Positions 7,134-14,556 of a stretch of 20,265 bases of DNA are shown here, in pieces. The stretch lies in NCBI GenBank assembly GCA_002451755.1, contig DKDF01000068.1, positions 6,794 to 27,058 of the forward strand, in the 5' to 3' direction. Every line of letters begins with the position of its first letter. Position 1 is the stretch's first letter. The notes under the pieces are model-generated. The model was not told the origin of the DNA, searched no databases, and saw only the letters and a program-made list of their open reading frames with translations. Source of the DNA: Ruminococcaceae bacterium UBA6855. Lineage in GTDB: Bacteria; Bacillota; Clostridia; Oscillospirales; Acutalibacteraceae. Both the position numbers and the translations under genes were made by a program.

Positions 7134-8615
7134 ATGTTCAAACGCACCCTGTCGCTGCTACTCTGCCTGCTTGTTGCGGTGCCTTCGCTCGCGTTCTGCG
7201 CCTTTGCGCAGGAGAACGAGGCAGCCCCGGCGGAGATAAGCTACGAGATAACCGACCCTTATGCGGATGTCGATTGGGACAGCTGGGGAATATACAAGGC
7301 TCAGCTGCACACCCAGAGCAACGCGAGCGACGGCTATCTGCCGATCCACGAAGTCGTTGAGCGACACTATGACCTCAACTACGATATCCTCGCGCTCACC
7401 GACCACGGCACGATAAACAAGGGCTGGGATCAGAAGCCGCAGCTCGTGCCGCTGATAAGGCTTGTCAAATACGAGCGCACAAAGCTCGCACCAATATACC
7501 CGCTGACCGATGAGGAGTACAAGGCCTATACGACCGGCACCGCAGCATCGCAGACGAGAACGCATAACAACGGTATGCTCGATGTCCCGCAGGGCATAGA
7601 GCTCAATATGGCTACCCCGAAGTGCGACTGCCATCTGACCGGCTACTATGCCGATTACGGTCAGGGTCTCGCCGGCGTTTACGGCGACTATGAGACCCCG
7701 TCGAAGGGCGTGCGACGCAAGGGCGGAATATCCATGCTCTCCCATGTCGGCGAGTATGTCTATCCCGAAAAGGACAGTGCAGACCATGTCGGTCAGAAGA
7801 TAGACGATTATTATGCCAATAAATTTGCGCGCATCTTCCTTGACAACAAGGGCTCGAGCGTAGGCATGGGCATCAACAGCGCCACCGACGCGCACACCCG
7901 CTGCGACCGCATACTTTATGATCAGATACTCCAGAAGACCATACCCAACGATGTCGTCCCGTGGGGCTTCGCGTTCTCTGATTCCCACGATGTCCGCTCG
8001 ATAAACGATGCCTACACCATGATGGTTCTGCCGGAACTCACCAACGAGAATGTCCGCAAGGGCATGGAGAACGGCTGGTGCTTCGCAGTCTCTCACTATT
8101 CAAACGGCGTTGAGCTCAACGGCATGGAAGAGATGCCCGGTTTCGACGAGGATAAGGTCTATGACACCGAGGCATATCTTCGCGACGACACTCCGCTCGT
8201 CACCCGCGTGACCGTCGACGACGAAAACGACACGATAAGCATCGAGGGCACGAACTTCAATGCGATAACCTGGGTCTCGAATTGCAATGTTATCAAGCGC
8301 GAGACGGATATAGACAGCGGCAAGGCGACCCTCGATCTCCGCGCGGACGATCTGCTCGACACGCCCTATCTCTATGTCAGATTCTATATCACGGGCGACA
8401 ACGGCATCTGCTATTCGCAGCCCTTCGTTATCAGAAGAAACGGCGAGGACTTCGGTAAGGTCAGAGTTCCGAGAACCCATGATCTCTCTACCGCCCTGCG
8501 CGCCACGGTTACGGTGCTCGACTGGACTTATTTCAAGTTCAATCCCATCGTCTGGGCGTTCAAGTATTTCTTCCTCGGCTACAATGTTTTCGATCATTTC
8601 TTTGACGCATATTAA
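7134..8615 (+). CDS. Secreted PHP-domain protein, first of a paralogous pair, with altered metal site
   Basis: A 493-residue protein with a signal peptide (MFKRTLSLLLCLL...AFA, cleavage expected after residue 25). PHP enzymes are metal-dependent phosphoesterases. Likely metal residues here: H59 with D66 (HTQSNASDG), H91 (LTDHG), E156 (GIEL), H167, H204 (SHVG), D283 and H285 (SDSH). The second histidine of the usual HxH is Gln61. A beta-rich domain follows (about 350-440), and the last 35 residues are hydrophobic and aromatic, possibly a membrane contact. The ATG at 7134 is preferred to that at 7128 because GGAGG (7122-7126) is only one base from the latter. It is the first gene of a two-gene operon; 18 bases separate it from its paralogue. 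Substrate is unknown; a surface or extracellular phosphate ester is plausible. PHP membership is firm, activity is not. Confidence 0.88.
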   Translation: MFKRTLSLLLCLLVAVPSLAFCAFAQENEAAPAEISYEITDPYADVDWDSWGIYKAQLHTQSNASDGYLPIHEVVERHYDLNYDILALTDHGTINKGWDQKPQLVPLIRLVKYERTKLAPIYPLTDEEYKAYTTGTAASQTRTHNNGMLDVPQGIELNMATPKCDCHLTGYYADYGQGLAGVYGDYETPSKGVRRKGGISMLSHVGEYVYPEKDSADHVGQKIDDYYANKFARIFLDNKGSSVGMGINSATDAHTRCDRILYDQILQKTIPNDVVPWGFAFSDSHDVRSINDAYTMMVLPELTNENVRKGMENGWCFAVSHYSNGVELNGMEEMPGFDEDKVYDTEAYLRDDTPLVTRVTVDDENDTISIEGTNFNAITWVSNCNVIKRETDIDSGKATLDLRADDLLDTPYLYVRFYITGDNGICYSQPFVIRRNGEDFGKVRVPRTHDLSTALRATVTVLDWTYFKFNPIVWAFKYFFLGYNVFDHFFDAY

Positions 8616-8633
8616 TTTAAGGAGAATATAACA

Positions 8634-9977
8634 ATGAAGAAGAACTTCAAGCGCGTTCTGTCGGCTGCGCTGGTTGTTGTGATGCTGTTCACCGCTTTTC
8701 CGGCGGCGTTCGCGTTCGGCTCGAAAGAGACGGATTATACGATAATCAGCCCCTATGAGCAGGTCGACTGGAGCACATGGAAAACTTACAAAGCAAACCT
8801 CCACGCCCACTGCGACGCGAGCGACGGCGACCCGACGCTCGACGAGATGGTCGAGGAATATTACAAGGCGGACTATGATATCCTTGCGATGACCGACCAC
8901 GGCGTTATCACAAACGGCTGGACGAGTGAGCGAGAGACGAACGGTATTTTCAACAAGTTCAGAAAAGTCTACCCGATGAGCGAAGAGAACTACGAGCGCA
9001 TCACAAAGGGACTTGACCGCGGCGGCAGAGGCATGACCGATATCCGCGGCGGTATCGAATGCAATATGGCTGTTATCTCGAAGACTCATGTCAACGGATA
9101 TTTCACCACCTACGGCCAGGGCGAGTGGGGAATCGAAAACGACTACAGAACCGCTCCTGTTGAAATTGAAAAGGCTGGCGGCTATTCCGTGCTCAACCAT
9201 GTCGGCGACTGGGTCGATTCCGGCAGATTCCCGCACCGTTCGCATTGGAACGTCTACATAGCCTATTTCGCGGGTATATTCATCGACTGCCCGAGCTGCC
9301 TCGGCATGGAGATAGTCAACAACACCGATAATGTTACGCGCGGCGACCGCGATCTTTGGGATGAGCTGCTCCAGGTCGTTATTCCCAAGGGCAGAAACAT
9401 CTGGGCTTTTGCCGATGACGATTCCGAAAAGCTCAACGAGGTCGGCAGATCATTTGAGTTCTTTGTCCTGCCCGAGAACAACGAAGAGAATGTCAAAAAG
9501 GCGATGAAAGACGGCAACTTCTTTGCCGCGAGCAGATATTATAAAACCACCGACAGAGTCGGCGAGTTTGAGGGCGACGGCAATGTACCGCTCGTGACCG
9601 ACATCAAAGTCGATCAGAAGGCGAACACGATAACCGTTGCCACCGATCCTACACGCGACTGCCAAGTCATCGAGTGGATAGCCGACGGCAAGGTTATCGC
9701 CACGGGCAACACCATCGACCTCAACGACTATGAGAAGGATCTCGGCTGCTATATCCGCTTCCAGATGAAGGGCAGCGGCGGCGTGACCTATTCTCAGCCG
9801 TTCGAGCTTCAGTACAAGGGCAGAATAGATAAGCCCGTCCCGAGCTGGGCGCTCTGGGTCTTCAAGACCGAGGCGGGTCAGAAGTTCATGAAGTTCTATC
9901 ATTCCCATTCTTTCGCTCTCGGTGCGTTCATCGCCGAGAAGATAAGAATCCTCATCGAGGATAACATCAAAAAGTAA
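8634..9977 (+). CDS. Secreted PHP-domain protein, second of the pair, lacking the last metal histidine
   Basis: A 447-residue paralogue of the upstream gene product. The signal peptide (MKKNFKRVLSAALVVVM...AFA) should be cut near residue 28. PHP metal residues: H57 and H59 (LHAHCDASDG, intact HxH), H89 (MTDHG), E142 (GIEC), H152, H189 (NHVG) and D263; the expected final histidine of the DxH motif is Glu265 (DDDSE). The C-terminal beta-rich domain (about 318-400) ends in TYSQPFEL, matching CYSQPFVI in the partner. RBS AAGGAG (8619-8624) is well placed for the ATG. Both genes should be translated from one mRNA at similar levels, which would suit two subunits of one complex. Whether each is active alone cannot be told from sequence. 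Confidence 0.88.
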   Translation: MKKNFKRVLSAALVVVMLFTAFPAAFAFGSKETDYTIISPYEQVDWSTWKTYKANLHAHCDASDGDPTLDEMVEEYYKADYDILAMTDHGVITNGWTSERETNGIFNKFRKVYPMSEENYERITKGLDRGGRGMTDIRGGIECNMAVISKTHVNGYFTTYGQGEWGIENDYRTAPVEIEKAGGYSVLNHVGDWVDSGRFPHRSHWNVYIAYFAGIFIDCPSCLGMEIVNNTDNVTRGDRDLWDELLQVVIPKGRNIWAFADDDSEKLNEVGRSFEFFVLPENNEENVKKAMKDGNFFAASRYYKTTDRVGEFEGDGNVPLVTDIKVDQKANTITVATDPTRDCQVIEWIADGKVIATGNTIDLNDYEKDLGCYIRFQMKGSGGVTYSQPFELQYKGRIDKPVPSWALWVFKTEAGQKFMKFYHSHSFALGAFIAEKIRILIEDNIKK

Positions 9978-9983
9978 GCTGAG

Positions 9984-10020
9984 GCGCCTCTCCGGTTCTC
10001 CCCGGAGGGGCGCTCTGTGC
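9984..10020 (+). terminator. Likely terminator of the PHP operon
   Basis: A 12-bp stem with one wobble pair (arms 9984-9995 and 10002-10013, loop TTCTCC) starts 6 bases after the stop. The bases after it (TCTGTGCTTTG) are not a good T-run, so read-through toward the V-ATPase operon is possible. Confidence 0.55.
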
Positions 10021-10056
10021 TTTGAAAGCGCAAGAAAAGCATTTTTTCTTATAACT

Positions 10057-10095
10057 TTGACATCTTTGTTAAATTTTTGTATCGCGGTACAAAAA
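10057..10095 (+). promoter_or_regulatory. Operator-like 22-bp near-palindrome over a possible upstream promoter of the V-ATPase operon
   Basis: TTTTTGTA (10074-10081) and TACAAAAA (10088-10095) are perfect inverted arms around TCGCGG, whose central CGCG is itself symmetrical; only one base pair breaks the 22-bp dyad. A perfect TTGACA lies at 10057-10062, and a 17-base spacer would put a weak -10 (TATCGC, 10080-10085) inside the dyad. This looks like a repressor site, but the factor is unknown. No T-run follows, so it is unlikely to be a terminator. Confidence 0.4.
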
Positions 10096-10133
10096 TAATT
10101 TGAAAAATGAAGATTGTTTATTATTTTTGCATA

Positions 10134-10161
10134 TTGTCTTTTGCTATGTTGGTGATATAAT
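10134..10161 (+). promoter_or_regulatory. Main promoter of the V-ATPase operon
   Basis: TTGTCT (10134-10139), 16-base spacer, perfect TATAAT (10156-10161) with TG one base upstream (10153-10154), an extended -10. The leader to the first gene would be about 77 bases. Confidence 0.75.
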
Positions 10162-10198
10162 TTAGTAGCTGAAAGAAGCAGAAACAGTATATATAATA

Positions 10199-10219
10199 GG
10201 TATACCGAAGATGTATACC
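10199..10219 (+). repeat. Two GTATACC repeats in the V-ATPase leader
   Basis: GGTATACC (10199-10206, itself palindromic) and GTATACC (10213-10219) are direct repeats 13 bases apart, between the promoter and the first start codon. They could be a regulator site or chance. Confidence 0.25.
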
Positions 10220-10244
10220 AAAACAGCGCAAAAGAGGTGCAGTT

Positions 10245-10559
10245 ATGGAAAGCATCATTAAAACGATAGTCGATATGGACAAGCGCGCGAGAAAGCGCAC
10301 CATGGAGGAACAGGAGTTCTTCGACAAGGCGGATTCCGAGCTTGCCGAGCAGGCGAAGAAGATTCAAGCTGAGGAGCAGGAACGCGCCGACAGCGAGATT
10401 GCAAAGACCGCATCCGAATATGACGCGAAGCTGAAAGCGGCTCTCGACGAGATAGAGAAGAAGGCTCAGGCAGTCTCCGATACTCTCGACGGGCAGAGCA
10501 AGGCTAACCGCGAAAAATGGGCGCAGGAGCTCGCCGACAGAGCCGTGAACGCCGACTGA
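10245..10559 (+). CDS. V-type ATPase peripheral-stalk coiled-coil subunit (G/H type)
   Basis: A 104-residue, highly charged protein rich in Glu, Lys and Ala, with heptad-like spacing across most of its length and no membrane segment. Length, composition and position as the first gene of the operon fit the archaeal AhaH / Enterococcus NtpF class, which winds with subunit E to form the outer stalk holding the A/B head against subunit I. Sequence similarity in this family is weak, so the call rests mainly on coil character and context. RBS AAAGAGGTG (10231-10239) is well placed. The next gene starts 29 bases on. Alternative: an unrelated coiled-coil protein, which is unlikely in this operon. Confidence 0.8.
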   Translation: MESIIKTIVDMDKRARKRTMEEQEFFDKADSELAEQAKKIQAEEQERADSEIAKTASEYDAKLKAALDEIEKKAQAVSDTLDGQSKANREKWAQELADRAVNAD

Positions 10560-10588
10560 TCAGATTTTTTTGAAAGGAAGTGTGCCGT

Positions 10589-11635
10589 ATGACAGTTTCG
10601 TCCGCCGCAAACGCAGTGCTCGCAAAGGCTCGTGCTATGTACGGCAAACGCCTGACCGCGCAGAACTACACCGATCTGCTCGCCTGCCGTTCCGTCAACG
10701 AGGCGGCGGCTTATCTGAAGGCTCACACCGCCTATGCCGATGCGTTCGAGGGTGTGACAATGGGTTCGCTCAGACGATGGCAGATAGAAATACTGCTCAG
10801 GGAGCATCTTTCAAACAACTTCGCTTCCCTTTGCAGATATGAAAAATCCATCGGCGACGGCTTTTATAAATATTTCGTGACGCTTAGCGATGTTGATATG
10901 CTGCTCCATTCGGTGCGCTATCTCAACAGCCGCCACCCGGAGAAGAACCTCGCCAAAGTGCCAGACTTCTTCGTGCGCCACTCGGAGCTCAACGCCGCAG
11001 CGCTTGAGACCGCGACAAATGTCGATCTGCTCTTAGCGGCAGTTGAGGGCTCGCCGTATAAAGCGGTTCTCGCCCCGTTTGCCTCTGTCGGTTCCGACGG
11101 CAGACCCGATTATTTCGCCATGGAGCTGGCGCTCAATAAATATCTCCACTCGCAGGCGGAGGCGCTCATCAAAAAGAACTACAAGGGCAAGGAGCGCAAG
11201 GAGCTTGACGCGATGCACGCGTTCGATACGGACGCCGAGAATATCGTCTCGCTCTACAGGCTCAAGAGGCTTACAAATATGCCGCAGAGCGTGCTCACCA
11301 CGATGCTGATGCCCGGCGGAACGCTCGATGAGAAAGCGCTGACAGGATTTATGGAAGCGCCGGATGCCGAAAAGGCGCTCCAGACGCTCAAAGGCACGGC
11401 GTATGCCGCATTTGCCGAGCGGGGCGACCGATCGGTCGAGCAGGTGAGCGCAAAGCTCAGATATGACCGCGCAAAAGGTCTTGTGCGGTTTTCAACCTTC
11501 CCGAGCGTCGTGATGATGAGTTATGTCGCGCTCGCGGAGAATGAAGCAGAAAATCTTACCCATATTATTGAGGGTATAAGATATAATATTCCGCCCGAAG
11601 AAATAAGCCGACTTCTTATCGGCGTGGGCGACTGA
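10589..11635 (+). CDS. ntpC: V-type ATPase subunit C (d-type central stalk cap)
   Basis: A 348-residue soluble, mostly helical protein. Subunit C sits on the membrane ring as a funnel that joins the rotating D/F shaft to the K ring. The N-terminal pattern AKARAMYGKRLTAQNYTDLL, the repeated Y-L-K/N-K segments and the length (about 330-350 in the family) support the call. The ATG at 10589 is preferred over a GTG at 10580 because GAAAGGAAG (10572-10580) overlaps the latter. In Enterococcus hirae ntpC lies after I, K and E; here it lies before I. Confidence 0.9.
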   Translation: MTVSSAANAVLAKARAMYGKRLTAQNYTDLLACRSVNEAAAYLKAHTAYADAFEGVTMGSLRRWQIEILLREHLSNNFASLCRYEKSIGDGFYKYFVTLSDVDMLLHSVRYLNSRHPEKNLAKVPDFFVRHSELNAAALETATNVDLLLAAVEGSPYKAVLAPFASVGSDGRPDYFAMELALNKYLHSQAEALIKKNYKGKERKELDAMHAFDTDAENIVSLYRLKRLTNMPQSVLTTMLMPGGTLDEKALTGFMEAPDAEKALQTLKGTAYAAFAERGDRSVEQVSAKLRYDRAKGLVRFSTFPSVVMMSYVALAENEAENLTHIIEGIRYNIPPEEISRLLIGVGD

Positions 11636-11671
11636 CAGCTTTTTAAGAGTTTAAAAGGACGGTGATAAACC

Positions 11672-13657
11672 TTGGCAGTTGCAAAAATGAAGCTTGTTAA
11701 AGTCACAGGTCCGCTCGACCGGCTTAACAATTTCATTTCAACCTGCTGCTTGGACGGATCGTTCCATCCCGAGCAGGCAACGCAGTATATGTCTGCGTCA
11801 ATGGGTTATTCGACGCTCAGCGAGGAAAACCCGTATGCGCCGATGCTGCAAAAAATAGAGGAGCTTATCCGCGAGAATGATTCCGCGCCCGACCCGACGA
11901 TAGTCGGCGACCGCTCGCGCGAAATTCAGCTCGACGATAAGACCAGCGCCTACATCGACGAACTGGACGAAAAATTGTCCGCGATGCACGACGAGTACAA
12001 GGAGCTTGAGGATCAGCTCGAGCAGTGCCGGAACGGCATTGCAAAATATGAGCATTTCACGGGCTTCGATGTCGGACTCGATGAGCTGTTCAACTGCAAG
12101 TTCATCAAAACCCGTTTCGGTCATATGCCAAAAGAGAGCTACGAAAAGCTCGTCGCCTATGACGACGACCCCTATGTGCTCTTCATCCCGTGCTCGACCG
12201 ATGCTACAGATTATTGGGGCGTCTACTGCGCGCCGAGAGAGCGCGTTGACGAGGTCGACAGCATTTTCGCGGGACTCAATTTTGAGCGCCTCCAGATCCC
12301 GTCGGCAGTCGGTACCGTTGAGCAGGTCATAGATCAGCTCAAGAGCAATATCGAGATTATCGAGGGCGACTTGAAGCAGCTCGACGAGCGCGCCGCGGCA
12401 CTCTGGAAAGAGAACCGCAAGCGCTGCAACGAGATATATACGAAGCTCGTCGATCTCAATACAGTCTTTGAGATGCGCCGCTATGCCGCGTGCCACAACA
12501 AGTATTTCTTCTATGTCGGCTGGGTGCTCGCGCACGATTCAAAGGCGTTTGAGAAGAAAGCAGAGGCTATAGAGAATGTCGAAGTCGAGGAGAACGACCC
12601 CGACAAGAGCTCCGGAAAGACTCCGCCCGTGAAGCTCAGAAACCCCGCGATATTCAAGCCCTATGAATACTTCGTCGATATGTACGGCCTGCCGTCATAT
12701 TCGGATATCGATGTCACGGGCTTCGTCGCGATAACTTATACACTGCTGTTCGGCATCATGTTCGGCGATCTCGGTCAGGGACTTGTGCTCTTCCTGCTCG
12801 GTATCCTCGGCTGGAAGATAAAGAAGATGCCCCTCGCGCGCATACTTATCCCCTGCGGTCTTTCGAGTGCGGTGTTCGGCTTCGTCTTCGGCTCGGTGTT
12901 CGGATATGAAGATATGCTCGACCCCGTCTATCATGCGCTGGGCATGGCGTCAAAGCCGCTGAGCGTTATGGATTCGATAAACACCGTTCTGATAGTTGCT
13001 ATCGGCATAGGCGTCGTTCTTGTTGTGACCGCGATGCTCCTGAATGTAATATCCTGCCTCAAGCATAAGAAGATAGGCGAAGCGATATTCAGCAACAACG
13101 GACTCGTCGGCATACTGTTCTATCTCGCGGGCGTTGCGTTCTGCGTAGCGTTCATGAACGGTCCCCAGGTTCTCCCGAACAGCGTGCTGTTCAGCGTCAT
13201 GGGTGTCTGTGCCGTGCTGCTCTATATCAAAGAGATACCGATAGGCATTATCGACAAGCATCCGGACTGGAAGCCCGACAGCATCGTTGATTTCCTGCTC
13301 CAGAACCTGTTCGAGCTTATCGAATATGTCCTGTCCTATTTCAGCAACACCGTGTCCTTCCTTCGTGTCGGCGCGTTTGTTATAGTTCATGCCAGTATGA
13401 TGATGGTCGTCTTCACCCTCGGCGGTGACGGCAGCAATATTCCCGTTATCATCATAGGCAACATTATCGTCATCGCCCTTGAAGGTCTGCTTTCGGGCAT
13501 TCAGGGACTGCGTCTTGAGTTCTACGAGATGTTCAGCCGCTTCTATGAGGGCGGCGGCAGGGCGTTCACACCCGCAAAGCTCGAACAGGCTCAGACGAAT
13601 ATAAAAACCAAAATTGCCGGTAAAAAGGCCAAAAAGGCTTTAGCCAATAAAGACTAA
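11672..13657 (+). CDS. ntpI: V-type ATPase subunit I (a-type stator with ion half-channels)
   Basis: A 661-residue protein. Residues 1 to about 350 are cytoplasmic, with coiled-coil stretches near 85-120 and 210-260 that bind the outer stalks. The C-terminal half has about eight membrane segments, opening with the family motif MYGLPSY-DIDVTGF and LLFGIMFGDLGQG. Arg565 (SFLRVGAF) and Arg614 (GLRLEFYEMFSRFYEGGG) match the paired conserved arginines of the last helices, the first being the residue that acts on the ring carboxylate during ion transfer. The most likely start is a TTG at 11672, after AAGGAC and GGTGAT (11655-11666); the next ATG at 11687 is poorly placed. The next gene begins 16 bases after the stop. 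Confidence 0.93.
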   Translation: MAVAKMKLVKVTGPLDRLNNFISTCCLDGSFHPEQATQYMSASMGYSTLSEENPYAPMLQKIEELIRENDSAPDPTIVGDRSREIQLDDKTSAYIDELDEKLSAMHDEYKELEDQLEQCRNGIAKYEHFTGFDVGLDELFNCKFIKTRFGHMPKESYEKLVAYDDDPYVLFIPCSTDATDYWGVYCAPRERVDEVDSIFAGLNFERLQIPSAVGTVEQVIDQLKSNIEIIEGDLKQLDERAAALWKENRKRCNEIYTKLVDLNTVFEMRRYAACHNKYFFYVGWVLAHDSKAFEKKAEAIENVEVEENDPDKSSGKTPPVKLRNPAIFKPYEYFVDMYGLPSYSDIDVTGFVAITYTLLFGIMFGDLGQGLVLFLLGILGWKIKKMPLARILIPCGLSSAVFGFVFGSVFGYEDMLDPVYHALGMASKPLSVMDSINTVLIVAIGIGVVLVVTAMLLNVISCLKHKKIGEAIFSNNGLVGILFYLAGVAFCVAFMNGPQVLPNSVLFSVMGVCAVLLYIKEIPIGIIDKHPDWKPDSIVDFLLQNLFELIEYVLSYFSNTVSFLRVGAFVIVHASMMMVVFTLGGDGSNIPVIIIGNIIVIALEGLLSGIQGLRLEFYEMFSRFYEGGGRAFTPAKLEQAQTNIKTKIAGKKAKKALANKD

Positions 13658-13673
13658 TCGGAGGTAAAGTAAA

Positions 13674-14168
13674 ATGACAACTCTTTTTTATTCCGTTATG
13701 ATCGTAGTTCCCGCGGCGGTGCTTCTCGCATCCGTTGTGTACACAATGAAGAAGCACTCTGAGGGTCAGAGCATCAAAAAGAGCCTTCGCATGAACGCGG
13801 CAACTTTCGCCGTTATGGTTCTGCTCGTCGCAGGCTGCGCTATGGGCGCTTTTGCAACCGGCAGCGAGGACACTACCGCAGCTCCGGCCGACACAACCGC
13901 TCAGGCTTCCGACGCGGTTGCCGAGAGCGCAGAAGCAACAACCGTTAAAGATAACTCCAAGGGTCTCGGACTTCTCGCCGCTGGTCTTGTTACCGGTCTT
14001 GCCGGTATCGGCGGCGGTATCGCAGTTGCCGCCGGCGCTCCCGCAGCTATCGCCGCAACGAGCGAGGATCCCAAGGCATTCGGTAAAGCGCTTATCTTCG
14101 TCGCCCTCGGTGAGTCGATAGCCCTTTACGGTGTTGTTATCTCCATACTTATCCTCAACAAGGTCTGA
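13674..14168 (+). CDS. ntpK: V-type ATPase subunit K (c-ring) with N-terminal signal-like extension
   Basis: A 164-residue membrane protein. The C-terminal hairpin is a standard ring subunit: a Gly-rich helix (about 97-128, GIGGGIAVAAGAPAA), a polar loop with SEDP, and a helix with the ion-binding Glu147 (ALGESIALYG). The first part is not a second hairpin of this kind: a membrane segment (3-25), a basic loop (26-39), a second hydrophobic segment (40-61) holding LVAGC and ending AFA, then a Thr/Ala-rich linker (62-95). E. hirae NtpK is of similar length but is a true duplication. Either the extension stays as two extra helices per subunit or it is cleaved. SD GGAGGTAAAG (13660-13669) is the strongest in the operon, as expected for a subunit needed in many copies. 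I recall similarly extended subunits in other Clostridia, so it may be a lineage trait. Confidence 0.9.
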   Translation: MTTLFYSVMIVVPAAVLLASVVYTMKKHSEGQSIKKSLRMNAATFAVMVLLVAGCAMGAFATGSEDTTAAPADTTAQASDAVAESAEATTVKDNSKGLGLLAAGLVTGLAGIGGGIAVAAGAPAAIAATSEDPKAFGKALIFVALGESIALYGVVISILILNKV

Positions 14169-14169
14169 C

Positions 14170-14214
14170 GCCCGCAGGGCAGAAGAACGGCGGCGTAAAG
14201 CAATATAACTTTAC
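14170..14214 (+). other. Two small hairpins between the K and F genes
   Basis: GCCC-GCA-GGGC (14170-14180) follows the K stop by one base, and GTAAAG (14195-14200) pairs with CTTTAC (14209-14214). No T-run follows. This is the longest gap inside the operon (70 bases); it may affect mRNA processing after the ring gene, or be chance. Confidence 0.3.
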
Positions 14215-14238
14215 ACTGCGTTGAAAGGAACGGAAGCT

Positions 14239-14544
14239 ATGCGTTTTTATTTGATAAGCGACAATGCCGATACGCTTGTCGGAATGCGCCTTGCGGGTAT
14301 CGACGGAGAGCTTGTGCACGACGCCCAGTCGGTCGAGGATGCGGTCAACCGCTGCCTTGCCGATGAAGAGGTCGGTATCATTCTCATCACGCGCCCGCTG
14401 TGTGAGCTGTGCGGCGATTTCATAATGCAGACAAAGCGCAGTTACGATAAGCCGCTGATAGTCGAGATCCCCGACCGCCACGGTTCGCAAGGGAACGACT
14501 CCATCGCGCGCTATGTGCGCGACACTATCGGCATAAAGATTTGA
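14239..14544 (+). CDS. ntpG: V-type ATPase subunit F (NtpG in Enterococcus naming)
   Basis: A 101-residue soluble alpha/beta protein that binds the D shaft in the central rotor. MRFYLISDNADTLVGMRLAGI and the later VGIILIT-RPL pattern are typical of the family (about 100 residues). The ATG at 14239 is chosen over an in-frame TTG at 14221, because that TTG lies at the beginning of the SD region (AAAGGAACGGA). Subunit E starts 12 bases after its stop, and the stop overlaps the SD of that gene, suggesting coupled translation. Confidence 0.9.
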   Translation: MRFYLISDNADTLVGMRLAGIDGELVHDAQSVEDAVNRCLADEEVGIILITRPLCELCGDFIMQTKRSYDKPLIVEIPDRHGSQGNDSIARYVRDTIGIKI

Positions 14545-14556
14545 GGTGTTTAACCA

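Noticed and set aside
7158..9245. Long open frames on the minus strand opposite the two PHP genes (312 and 381 codons)
   Set aside because: They are shadows of GC-rich, strongly biased coding DNA on the plus strand: no SD, no recognisable protein features, and they run opposite signal peptides and PHP motifs that are clearly real.
9450..10367. Open minus-strand frame of 305 codons spanning the end of the second PHP gene, the gap and the first V-ATPase gene
   Set aside because: It overlaps two supported genes, two regulatory regions and a terminator, and its composition changes abruptly along its length.
12695..13390. Minus-strand open frames inside subunit I that resemble His/Glu-rich proteins
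   Set aside because: They mirror the membrane segments of subunit I in reverse and have no independent support.
13791..13793. Alternative start for the K subunit at Met40
   Set aside because: It would remove the basic residues before the hydrophobic segment and has only a poor SD, whereas the long form has GGAGGT at the right distance.
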